Source: Zygnema cylindricum (taxonomy: Eukaryota; Streptophyta; Zygnematophyceae; Zygnematales; Zygnemataceae). Taken from it: a DNA stretch of 59,074 nucleotides. Made by a program: the position numbers and the translations under genes. Of this stretch, positions 20,748-29,390 are shown in pieces. The notes under the pieces are model-generated. The model saw only the letters and a program-made list of their open reading frames with translations. It was not told the origin of the DNA and ran no database searches. The DNA lies in the NCBI GenBank assembly GCA_037447655.1, contig JBBHKE010001079.1, forward strand, positions 1 to 59,074, given 5' to 3'. How positions within the stretch are numbered: position 1 is the first letter of the stretch; each line of letters begins with the position of its first letter.

Positions 20748-20778
20748 GGATCAAATCCTGGTCAAGTCACATATCTTT
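20748..20778 (-). repeat. 5' LTR of copia N, distal remnant
   Basis: Continues the N LTR after element C (GGATCAAATCC then GGTCAAGTCACATATC; compare 23920-23936) and breaks at about 20778 against a plus-strand gag fragment. The U3 start of this LTR is lost. Confidence 0.65.
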
Positions 20779-21033
20779 TTGTCCATGGGGATAATTCTTG
20801 TAAGGGAAAGCACTTTGGAGCTTCGTAGGGGAAAGGACAGGGTCAATGCATTTTCAGCTGGTGGTGATTGGCGGAAGCTTGATGAGAGGAACGGCGGTGA
20901 CGAGCGGAAACGTGATGAGAGGAACGGTGGTGACGAGCGGAAGCGTGATGAGAGAAAGAAAGACAAAGGTAAACCTTATCGGAACTTTGGTGGAAAGAGA
21001 GGGAGAGGAAAAGAAAGGGGAGCTTTGAAAAGG
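20779..21033 (+). pseudogene. gag fragment of the G family
   Basis: Plus-strand frame MGIILVRESTLELRRG...FSAGGDWRKLDERNGGDERKR matches the Gag of element G at 38288-38500. The DERNGGDERKR block is present in extra tandem copies here (three DERK-type repeats), so the basic-acidic linker has expanded. It ends in the KGRGKERGALK region just before where a zinc knuckle would follow. It is a piece of a gag, not a gene. Confidence 0.75.
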
Positions 21034-21105
21034 GAGTTAGAGGCAGACCGCCTCAGCTCTTTTTCTATCCTAATAAAGACCTATAAAATACTCAAATATC
21101 AACAC
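21034..21105 (-). repeat. LTR start fragment (G-like)
   Basis: The reverse complement begins TGTTGATATTTGAGTA, the same start as the G LTRs at 36377 and 39547, and continues for about 70 bases. It is opposed to the gag fragment on its left, so this is a rearranged junction. Confidence 0.6.
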
Positions 21106-22475
21106 TCTTCTTAGGATCAATCAGCTCCTTGTCAATATTCCTACAGCTGCCGTTATATCGAGGCGGGTATAGTTTATAAAATAGATCAAACTACCAACAA
21201 CTTTTCTGTACGGAATATTTTTCATAAATTCTTTTCTTGTGGTCCTAATTATCATCGAGAATTACAACTCCCTCTTAAAAACTCCCTTTATTTCCCTTCT
21301 TTAAATTTATTAGAGTAGTACAACTATTTGCATTATGCATTTGGAATTTTTCAAGTATATTCGTGATTACCTCATTTTGAGTTAGTCTGATTATTTTCTT
21401 CTCTCTTTCCCTCTCTATCTAAATTCTTAAAATACATTTTGCTTCCGCCAAATCCTTCATCTCAAATCTAAACTGTAGATCCTATTTTAGTTTATTAATT
21501 TTCTCCATTGATTTAGTTAAAACAAGCAAGTCATCAACATAAATTGCAATGAAAATAATACCTTCCTCATCCTCGAATAGATAAATAGGACTATCCCAGC
21601 TGATTCGAACATATCCCAATTTTGTCAAAAAATCATCTAATTTCTTGTTCCATTGGCGAGGAGCCTGTTTTAGTCGAAAGAGTGACTTTATTAGCCTGCA
21701 CATTTTGCTTTCTTCTCCTTCCTCCACAAACCCTTCTTGCTGTCGCATGAAAATCTCTTCTTATAATTCTCCATGTAAGAAAGATGTTCTGATATCCATC
21801 TGGTGCACTTCCATGTCTTAAGCTACTGTCAAACTAAGTAGGATTCCGACAAAGGGAATTCTAACAACTGCAGCGAAGGTCTGCTCATAATCAATCCCTT
21901 CCTTCTGTCTGAATCCTTTGGCCACTAATCTTGCCTTATAACGCTTGATAGTGTTATTTGGGTTGAGTTTTAGCTTAAATACCCAATTGCATCCTATCAA
22001 TTTTCTGTCCGGGGGACAGTCCACCAACTCCCATGTATTTGCTTCCATAATGGTAGCCATAGATTCATTAATAGTTGTCATCCATCTACTTTTTTTTGGA
22101 CTATTAATTGCCTCCAATTAAGTTTGAGGTTCACTCAAATATGACAGCTTATTTACCTTATTGTTAACTTATCTCTCTTGAAGCCTCTTGGTGTTTCTTC
22201 TCCCTCCCTCAAAATTTGATGCCCAAATGGAGGGTAACCTTGGATTTCTCCGAATGGTTTCATCTTCTCCCCTATCTATGGATTCCATTTCCAGTCTTTC
22301 ATCGTCCTCTTCCTCATTCTAAACTGGAAATTGCGGCTCCAAGAGAGTCATTTTTGGTCAGATTTCTCTTTGCATCTGCAATATCGGCTAAACTGAGTTG
22401 TTAGAAGAATTTGAATCTAGTTCATTCATTGATTCAATTCTTATTTTAACCATTTTGGTATAATGTTTAAATCAT
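21106..22475 (-). pseudogene. copia O reverse transcriptase and integrase C-terminal linker
   Basis: Minus strand from 22475: integrase C-terminal linker (ESQFPV-type), then RT with [24 protein letters not shown] (22117-21818), VHQMDI, the EGEESKMCRLIKSLFRLKQAPRQWNKKL block and IAIYVDDLLVLTKS (YVDD; 21748-21482), then weak sequence to about 21106 (RQVVGSLIYF). RT copies RNA to cDNA. Stops separate the ORFs and RNase H is missing. It is joined on its 5' side directly to Gag at about 22475: protease and nearly all integrase are deleted. Confidence 0.82.
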
Positions 22476-23137
22476 TGTAATAACGGAATTCCAGTCCCAT
22501 CGATGATCTGTTGGATCTTGAACCTTGTTAACAATGTTCTCATAATCATCTGGAAGTTATATTATCAAAGTATTCACCTTTTCTTTCTCAGTCTCTGTTT
22601 CCGGCACTCTCCAACTGCATAAACAATCTGGACAAATCATTACAAAAGTCAAGCATATTTCCTCCTTTCTAGACATATCCTTGCAGCTTTTGATCAACCA
22701 GTTGTTGCTGCTAAATCATTTCACTCTTATAAATATTGACAAGAGCCTTGTCCACATTCGGATGAAAGGTATCAACTGCTTGCGTAAGACGCTTGAGAAT
22801 AAAATGAGTTGCCACTGTGTTGCTGAAATCCTAGATTTCAGTATCATATACCTTCATTTTTGGAACAACCCCTTCCAATACCGATCTAGTAGCTATTGGT
22901 GTGAGCTTTTCTTTCCCCTTCTCTTTGCCTTTCTCCAACACGATGCTCTCTCCTTCATCTTCTACCTCCTCTGTCACCAGAGATCCTCTTGAGAATATAG
23001 CTCCTCCAACCAGATTTGTAGATGGCCGCCGCACACGACTACTCACAACGCCCCATAGGCGCTTTTCAAAAACATCACCTTTCATCATGGTTTCTTAGTA
23101 TATGAACCCCGTTCCATTAGAAATGGGCACCCTAGTG
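22476..23137 (-). pseudogene. copia O Gag remnant
   Basis: Minus strand: from the PBS at 23138 the Gag start region (PTRVPISNGTGF, then the EKRLWGVVSSRVRRPSTN block in ORF 23088-22831), the EKGKEKGKEKLTPIATRS linker, the LKRLTQAVDT block and LPDDYENIVNKVQDPTDHRWDWNS. Several stops break it. The break at about 22475 abuts the integrase linker and shows the internal deletion. The PBS ATG is ACG here, so this copy has lost the usual Gag start. Confidence 0.75.
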
Positions 23138-23151
23138 GGTGGGCCCGTAAC
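23138..23151 (-). other. primer-binding site of copia O
   Basis: Minus strand GTTACGGGCCCACC: one base (T to C) differs from the family PBS, changing the ATG to ACG. The LTR -20 codon is also ACG. The deviation fits an inactive, drifting copy. Confidence 0.6.
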
Positions 23152-23339
23152 ATGTAATTCTTAGACCTCCGTTGGTCCGCAGAGTATCCAACTTATATGA
23201 AGCCTTTAGGATAAAATTTCCCCTTGTGACTTTCAGCCCAAATAAAAGACACCCGGTCAGACAAGTGTTTTGACCAACTTTATCCATGTGAGGGCCCGAC
23301 TCCCCAAAGTTAGACGCAAAAATAATCTTTGAATTTGCT

Positions 23340-23383
23340 CCTCGAGCAGTAAGTTATGAGTGGCCAAAGATGGCCTATTTATA
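23340..23383 (-). promoter_or_regulatory. LTR O TATA box and leader hairpin
   Basis: Minus strand: TATAAATAGG followed by GGCCA-TCT-TTGGCC (23362-23375) and CATAACTTACTGCTC. The second hairpin is weakened (GCTCGAGGAGC). Confidence 0.45.
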
Positions 23384-23850
23384 CAAAAAGGTCACCAGGA
23401 GAGAGGCGTCTCAAAAACACTAAGTCCCTAAACCTTTACTCACAGCTACCTACTACTAAACCCTGGAAAAATGAAAGGACTGTACAATACAAGAAGGTAC
23501 AGTGGCCGATGTACTTCTTGTACGGCCATTGTATGTTATGGCCTTCTAGTTGACGCCTATAAGCTTGGGAGCCATGGTTTCTCCTCCCGTCTTCTCTGGT
23601 GGCCAATGATATACTGTCACATGGCATTGCTTAACATTGTCCCTCATAGCCGCCAAAAGTTCATTCCGATTTGGCGGTTGAAATGTCGACCGTCCGATCG
23701 CAGTAATTTATAGGGTCAGATCCGCGTCTGTACAATTCATCCAATTTACATGTACAGCTTCGTCTGTTGGTTCCGTTAAATGATATAACCACCGCGGTAC
23801 TATTTAAGTAATTATCACGCTCTATGTACGTATCGATTCTTCTACGACTT

Positions 23851-23930
23851 CGCGGATAAGGCGGACGGCTACTTGATCGGTGATGATTGTGTTGGACTAA
23901 GATCATATCCGGGTCAAGTCACATATCTTT
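23851..23930 (+). other. antisense tRNA-like module in LTR O
   Basis: A-box-like GGATAAGGCGGACGG at 23854 and a degenerate B box (AGATCATATCC, about 23910). Same place and direction relative to the LTR as in the other copies. Confidence 0.45.
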
Positions 23931-24066
23931 TTGTCAGAGGTCAGTCAGCTATCTGTCTCCTCAGCTGCCTGAAGGCAGCCATGGTTGCCTAAGTCTTAGT
24001 GATTACAAGAAGTATATAGACTTAGGGAGGGGGCTAGGACAAGCAACTAGAAAATACATTTCAGCA

Positions 24067-25375
24067 ATGGTCAATGAATCAAAGAAGCCTTGGAAATTGA
24101 TATAGTGAAAGGAAGACAAACCAAGGGAGAGGAAAAGAAATTTTGGGTAATGTGTGGTGAAAATGATAGTGTGAGAGAAAGTTCGTGCTTGGGGTGGGAG
24201 AGAGGAGGGAGATGAGGGAGATGAGGGAGAATAGGGGTTCGAGAAAAGTGACCAATGTCTTGGCTTTTAGTGTTGTTATTCGTTTCCAACCCCTTATTAT
24301 GAGGCATTTAGTCAAAATTAGTGTTTACTCCCTTTTTTCCATTAAGTGTGTGTTGAAGGTGGGTGGGAAAAGAAATGAAATTACACGAGAAAGCGAGACA
24401 AAACGGTTGGTGTCGAAAATTGGGGAGATGTTGTGGGAGGAAAGTCTGGCCGTTGAGAAAGAGAGGGGGGAGGAGGGAGGGGGGGGGGAGAGGAGGGAAA
24501 GAAGGAGGGAATGTGAGTTTGAAGAGAAACCAAGAAGGCCACCACCAAAGGGAAGAGGGAGGAGGAGAGGGTGGAAGTGGGTGCCAGGCCGAAATGTCGA
24601 TGCTAGGTAGATGATCAGTGTCCATATGAACCTACGGATCTACATTTTTTCGTCTTCCTCAAAACTACGTGACAGCACTACCCCTCGCTACCATGACCTA
24701 CAGTTTGCATGGCGAACCCATAGGTGCGATCCCGCTATGTCATTATTAGACCCACGCGCAACGCTAGACTCCCATCCACTCCATATAGCGAGTTCCAAAC
24801 ATCATACGCACAAACGGGCACACACACAGTCACTGAAAAAAAAAAAACAAAAAAAAACCAAACAAACAAACGAACATTTCCCTCTCCTCTCCCCCCACCC
24901 CCACCCCACACCCCAGGCGATATTAGACCCTCTCCCTCTCTCCACCTCTCCCCTTCTCCATCTCTCCCCCCTCGTTTCTTTTCCGACATCAAACTTTATG
25001 TTATATTCTGGCCTAGTACCAATTTCCCCATCCATCCCACATGGTTTCTTTTCTTCTCCCATGTTTTCTCTTCCTCTCACCTTCTCAATTCCCATGGCTT
25101 CTTTGACTTATTGACCATGTCCGAAAGCCCTTCTTATTCCCTTCTCCCCCCCCACCTCCACTCAAACCTTGTAAACCAACCTCTAGACGTTTGGAATGTC
25201 TTGAGTGTCACAACCTTTTTGTTGTTGGGGCTGGTATTTCCCTTCATACACGAAGTTGTCGACATTTTATAGCCCTAGGTGGTCCTTCGTCTATAACCTC
25301 TCCTCAATCATCATCGACCACACTCTCGTCCAGCCCCACAGATGAGGACTAGAATTTTGTTGTGAGTTAGATGTT
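24067..25375. other. gene-free stretch, purine-rich, with inverted repeat
   Basis: No gene is supported here. 24067-24140 and 25036-25115 are inverted copies of each other (about 80% by eye), roughly 900 bases apart. The plus strand is strongly purine-rich at 24430-24580, with G-runs (including ten G at about 24479-24489), and strongly pyrimidine-rich at 24875-24995. An A-rich tract lies at 24833-24865. The ORFs in this stretch are low-complexity translations. The right end (from about 25260) may belong to the 5' part of the LINE that follows. Confidence 0.6.
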
Positions 25376-25652
25376 TTGGGGGCTTATGATTTGGGAGCCC
25401 CCCACTCGCCCGTGATTGTACACCCGTATTTCTATGGCCGTGAGGATAATAGGAGAAGATGCCCTCCACCTCCTCTTGTCCCACATTTTTTCAAACCCGA
25501 CGGACATTGCTCCTTGGCACTAGTCTTTCCAGGTCATGGAGGGGGCAGGGGTGCTAGAGAACCTATGGCGCGTTGTCGCCGATTCCTTCGCGGTGACTGG
25601 AAGGCCCTCCACGCCGAGCATGAGGATCGGGTATCAGGCACCTCTTTCATAC
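25376..25652 (+). pseudogene. LINE-type ORF, part upstream of RT
   Basis: An open frame with the block FLRGDWKALHAEHEDRV, of the kind found just upstream of the RT domain in plant and algal non-LTR RT genes. It is cut at 25652 by copia B and resumes at 32017. Removing the copia and one CATAC copy keeps the sense (VSGTSFIP then RRPPRPSDVRPL). I am confident that the two sides are one locus and less sure where it starts. Confidence 0.6.
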
Positions 25653-25973
25653 TGTAGAAACTAATGTTTTTATTAGTATTTTCTAGGTCCGAGAAGAAAT
25701 ATAGAAGTCGAAGCAGTCTATCTCTAACTTCTCTCTCCAACTCTCAAACTTGTCGCAGTCACTGAGAAATCAGAGAGGAAGCTAGAGCCATGGCTACCTT
25801 GGCTATCCTGAGGTTTACGGGAATTTTATATTAAGGCTAGCCGGTAGCCTTAGCCGTTAAGTCTAGCGGTAGTGTTACGTAGTATATAGTTTGATATTCA
25901 TTTAAATATGTATACTTGCGATAAACCATTTAACTGTAATGAATTACGGGATACATAGATCCAGTAATACATA

Positions 25974-26306
25974 ATGTACGACTTACGGTACGGACATAAA
26001 TCAGTATCGCGCATTTGTTTCGTAAATGAAACAAATACCGCGCATGTATTTATTACGGCCACGATTAAATCCGAATTTAATCGGACGGCCAGGATTAGCA
26101 CCGAGATCGCGGAGGAAGATTTCGGCGGTTTGTGGCCATCGCCACATCGGATGACGCGTGGCGAAATTCCGTTGGATTGTGGAATCTCCGGAGATTATGG
26201 CACCGAATCCGGATTTGACATGTGTCGACATTTTGGCCATGTCGTACAATGTCCGTACATAAAGTACACCGGCAGCTGTACTTTTGCGTACGGAACTCAA
26301 TTCTGA
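25974..26306 (+). other. 110-codon U3 open frame (LTR B 5')
   Basis: An open frame of 110 codons in U3, before the predicted transcript start. It is open in all four LTRs of B and E (also 31364-31696, and minus 47269-47601 and 52650-52982). It has no recognised domain and no signal peptide. Most differences among the four copies change the amino acid, which speaks against purifying selection. Kept as an observation, not called a gene. Confidence 0.25.
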
Positions 26307-26318
26307 TTGGTTCCGTAC
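26244..26318 (+). promoter_or_regulatory. GTAC cluster in LTR B
   Basis: Six GTAC tetramers in 75 bases at 26244, 26255, 26264, 26278, 26288 and 26315; AAGTACA...TGTACTT also forms a 7-bp inverted repeat. GTAC is the core bound by SBP-box factors in green plants and of copper-response elements in Chlamydomonas. The regulator is inference. Confidence 0.45.
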
Positions 26319-26403
26319 ATGAGTAGATAGAGTCTGTGAGAGAGATAGGACTTAGAAAAATTAGAAGATAGGACCCCCTCTCCCAGAGAGCTTCTGTACA
26401 AAA

Positions 26404-26482
26404 GGTCAACTTTGACCCTCCATAACTTACTGCTCAGGGGAGCAAATTCAGAGATTCTTTTTGCTACCGACTCAAGGGAGTC
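26404..26482 (+). promoter_or_regulatory. LTR B leader hairpins
   Basis: GGTCAA-CT-TTGACC (26404-26417), TGCTC-AGGG-GAGCA (26431-26444) and GACTC-AAGG-GAGTC (26469-26482) follow one another. They match in place, but not in stem sequence, the hairpins of the other LTR subfamilies. A clear TATA box is absent here (CTGTACAAAAG stands in its position). Confidence 0.55.
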
Positions 26483-26607
26483 TTGTCTTTAGAAGAGTGG
26501 AGGTAGTCAGGGTTTTTGTCTGCCAGGGTGGCAGTTATTTTTGCTGGAACACAAAGGGGTCAGGATTATCCTAGAGGCTTCTTGGAAGCTATCTACTCTG
26601 AGGACTT

Positions 26608-27275
26608 ATGGAGGTCTCGGAGTTTCAGGTTATGGGCCCACCCTCTAGGGTACCAATCTTTAATGGAACTGGCTTCATATATTGGGAAAGTATGATGATA
26701 GGAGCTCTATGCGAAAAAAGGTTTTGGGGGATAGTGAGTGGACGGTTGGGGCGTCCATCAAGTCTTGGAATTCCTCCAGGGTTTGGAGGAACCAGATTCA
26801 CCAGGAAAGAGGACCCACCTTTAACGGAGGAAACAAAAGAAGGAGAGGTGGTGGACAAAGGAAAGGAGAAGGAGACGACCACACCAATAGGACATTCATG
26901 TCACCTATTCCGAGGAATGAGGAGAATGATACTGAAACCTGGGACTTCAACAATATGGCGGCAAAGCACTTCATCCTACGCCATCTCACTCAAGGACTTG
27001 CATGTCCTCATTTGTAAGTAGAAAGAGCATCCGATCTTTGGATGGCTCTCATAGAGATGTACCGAAGTGGTACGATTCAGCAACAACAGTTGGCTGATCA
27101 GAAAGTTAAGGAGTATGTATACAAAGGGGGAAATATGTTGGATTTTTGCAATGAGCTTGCTACACTCTTCATGGAGTTACAGAGTGCGGGAAAAGATTTT
27201 AGTGAAAAAGAAAAGGTTAACTGTTTACTGATGAAGTTACCTGATGAGTTCGTGAACATAGTTTACCGTGTGTAG
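26608..27275 (+). pseudogene. copia B gag, frameshifted
   Basis: Gag can start at ATG 26608 inside the LTR or at ATG 26632 in the PBS (same frame: MEVSEFQ then VMGPPSRVPIFNGTGFIYW). It forms the capsid-like shell and binds RNA. The frame runs to about 26890, then a frameshift moves the conserved sequence (PIPRNEENDTETWDFNN, KHFILRHLTQGLACPHL) to another frame. A stop at 27015-27017 (TAA where CAA is expected) is followed by ERASDLWMALIEMYRSG, the MLDFCNELATLFMELQS block and a stop at 27273-27275 (TAG where CAG is expected). Element E shares the frameshift near 26890; element D does not. Confidence 0.88.
26628..26642 (+). other. primer-binding site of copia B
   Basis: GGTTATGGGCCCACC directly after the LTR. 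As I recall the tRNA, it is complementary over 15 bases to the anticodon stem-loop of plant initiator tRNA-Met (GGTGGGCCCATAACC); animal initiator tRNA would mismatch at the last bases. The same kind of priming from an internally cleaved tRNA is known for Drosophila copia and yeast Ty5. ATG 26632-26634 is in frame with Gag. Confidence 0.8.
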
Positions 27276-27278
27276 GAC

Positions 27279-29390
27279 TTGCCTGACTCAAGGTGGATAT
27301 GGAACTCAGTGGTAGGGATGATTCTCGCTCAAGAGAATACAATTGAGATCCGAAGGGGAGGAAAGAGTGGCCAAGCCTTGGCAACAGCGACTGATTGGAG
27401 GAACAGGGATTCGCGAAAACCGGTCGCAAACTATGGGGGTAGGGAGCAGAAAAAACAGGCCGATGAGTTCGAACCAAGGGCTCCCAAAGGACTATGTCAC
27501 TTTTGTAAGAAACCGGGGCACTATATGGCAGAGTGCACTAAGCTAACCGAGCTTCGGTTAAAGGAGGGGCAGACCGGTGGTACCCCGAGAGGAAAGAAAA
27601 AGGCCCTTGTCACACAGGTACTTGAGGCTGAATCCAAGGAGGAGGACGATGAGCTCCTTTTGGATGAGGAGTTGGAGGCGAAAAATGAGGTCGAAATTCC
27701 ACGAAGGCAGAAATGTGCTTACGGTGGATTGAAAGGTGAAGCAGGCTGGATTGTAGATTCAGGTGCCTCCATGCACATGTGTAAGGATAGACACCTGTTT
27801 ACTAAGATAAGAAAGATTCCCACCGTAGAGATAGAGTACGGGGATGGGAGGATAGTCACCACTACTCTTGTAGGATCGGTAGATCTAAAAGTGTTAATAG
27901 AAGGAAAGACATCCATATTAACATTCTCCGATGTATTATTTATTTCGGAGCTGAACAAAAATCTTATCTCTACATTAGTATTAGATGATAAGGGTCTTTT
28001 TACTAGCACTAGGGAAGGAGTCTTTACTGCTAGTTTTGAGGATGATGTCTATTTCATTGCTGAGAAAGGTAGCCATGGGATGTTTAGGCTGATCTTAAGT
28101 AATGAAAAGAAGAAACTTTATTATGCTGGTGTTCATGATATTATGATGTGGCATAAGAGGCTTGGGCATGTGAATCTAGATAAGTTAAGAGAGATGAAAA
28201 AGATGGGAGTGGTGGAAGGGATTCAGTTCAGTGAGAGTGATGATATAAGTGATTGTAGTGGATGTGCTCAAGGTAAAGCACACAGATTACCCTTTCCTAA
28301 GTCAGCCACCTATAAGGGAGAAAAAATTCTAGATCTAGTACACACAGATATTTGGGGACCGCCTAAAGTGCCCTCACTGGGGGGGAAGAGATTTATGATG
28401 ACTATAACTGATGATTGGTCTCGGTATTCCCGGGTATATTTTTTGAAAAACAAGTCCGAAGCTGAGGATTGTTTTAAACAATATAAAGCATGGAGCGAAA
28501 AACTCCATGAAACTCCAATCAAGAGAGTAAGGAGTGACAATGGTGGAGAGTATTTTTCTAACCAGTTTAAGGATTTTCTAAGGGAGAATGGGGTTCAACA
28601 CCAAAAGACAGTTCCAGAAAATCCGGAACAGAATGGGGTAGCTGAAAGGTTAAATAGAACACTAAGTGATAGTGCTAGAAGTATGTTGTCAGATAAAAAG
28701 ATAGGGAAAAGGTTTTGGGCAGAAGCAATGAACTGTGCTAATTACCTCAAGAATAGAGTTCTTACTTTAGCTATAAGAGATCAAACACCTTATGAAAGAT
28801 GGACAGGCCGGAAACCAGACATATCTCACTTAAAGGTTTTCGGCAGTCAAGTGTTCAGTCTAGATACTGATCGATCCAATTGGAAGCTAGATCCTAAAGG
28901 AAAACCGGGATACTTATTGGGATATGATGAAGATGTAAAAGGATATAGAGTTTATAATCTAAAAAGGGAAGATATAATCTTAGTAAAGCATCTAGTAGTT
29001 ATGGATGAAGGAAAGTCTGTGGATCCCTTCAAATATAAGAAGTCAGTAAAAATCAGATTTGAGTCAGAAAATTCCGATGACTTTGAGCTTCCTAACTATC
29101 CAGGTTTTAGAGAAGATGACATTCTTGCAGGAACAAATCAGACCGAAAAGGACTCGGCTGTGGAAACTCCAGTGACAACTCTACTCGAAGCGGAAGACGT
29201 GGTGGAAATTGATTCGGAATCAAGGGATAGGGGAGAAGCCGAGTTTGTTCCAAAGAATCCACGAGAACCATCTATTCTGGCCTCAGATTTTGAGGGGGGG
29301 AGGAGAAGTAGCAAAATACTGCAAGAAAAACAGGTTAATAACAAGGTAACTAAACTATCTCATCAAGATGAACCTCAAACTTATGGATAG
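27279..29390 (+). pseudogene. copia B Gag C-terminus, protease and integrase (703 codons)
   Basis: The longest open frame in the window. Domains by residue: Gag linker 1-70; zinc knuckle CHFCKKPGHYMAEC about 73-86; acidic linker; protease with WIVDSGASMHMC, catalytic DSGA about 160-163; GAG_pre-integrase zinc block HKRLGHVNLDKL...CSGCAQGK about 292-332; integrase core with D357 (HTDIWG), D420 (SDNGGEY) and E456 (NGVAERLN), the D,D-35-E spacing; and the copia-specific C-terminal blocks (RKPDISHLKVF, LLGYDEDVKGYRVY, VKHLVVMDEG). All catalytic residues are present. It ends at a TAG (29388-29390) where E has GAG, so RT is separated by one nonsense change. Confidence 0.93.

Larger units (their letters stand above)
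23153..24066 (-). repeat. 5' LTR of copia O
   Basis: 914 bp; in minus sense TGCTGAAATGTATTTTCTAG...AATTACA. Landmarks: AGCCATGG block and GTAATCACTAAG (23970-24005), an antisense tRNA-like module (23851-23930), a GTAC-bearing block (23490-23530), TATAAATA (23376-23383) and hairpins GGCCA-TCT-TTGGCC (23362-23375). It is the same subfamily as LTR N. Confidence 0.8.
25653..26627 (+). repeat. 5' LTR of copia B
   Basis: 975 bp, TGTAGAAACT...GAGTTTCA. Landmarks in order: GCAGTCACTGAG and AGCCATGGCT (25755-25795), a tRNA-like remnant missing its B-box half (25830-25868), a 110-codon open frame in U3 (25974-26306), a GTAC cluster (26244-26318), hairpins (26404-26482) and an ATG 20 bases from the end (26608). 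Confidence 0.95.

Noticed and set aside
24308-25114. Several ORFs of 80-180 codons
   Set aside because: Low-complexity Pro/Ser/Leu or Gly/Glu/Arg translations of the purine/pyrimidine tracts on both strands; no domain and no start context.
26001-26300. Antisense ORF of about 100 codons in LTRs (also at 31421, 47275, 52656)
   Set aside because: It overlaps the U3 frame on the other strand, has no recognisable domain, and its openness follows from the shared LTR sequence.
26885-27275. RIP-like mutation, because two stops in B are CAA/CAG to TAA/TAG
   Set aside because: These are among the few single C-to-T routes to a stop, and other stops in B and E are G-to-T or A-to-T; there is no evidence of a CpA bias without alignment counts.
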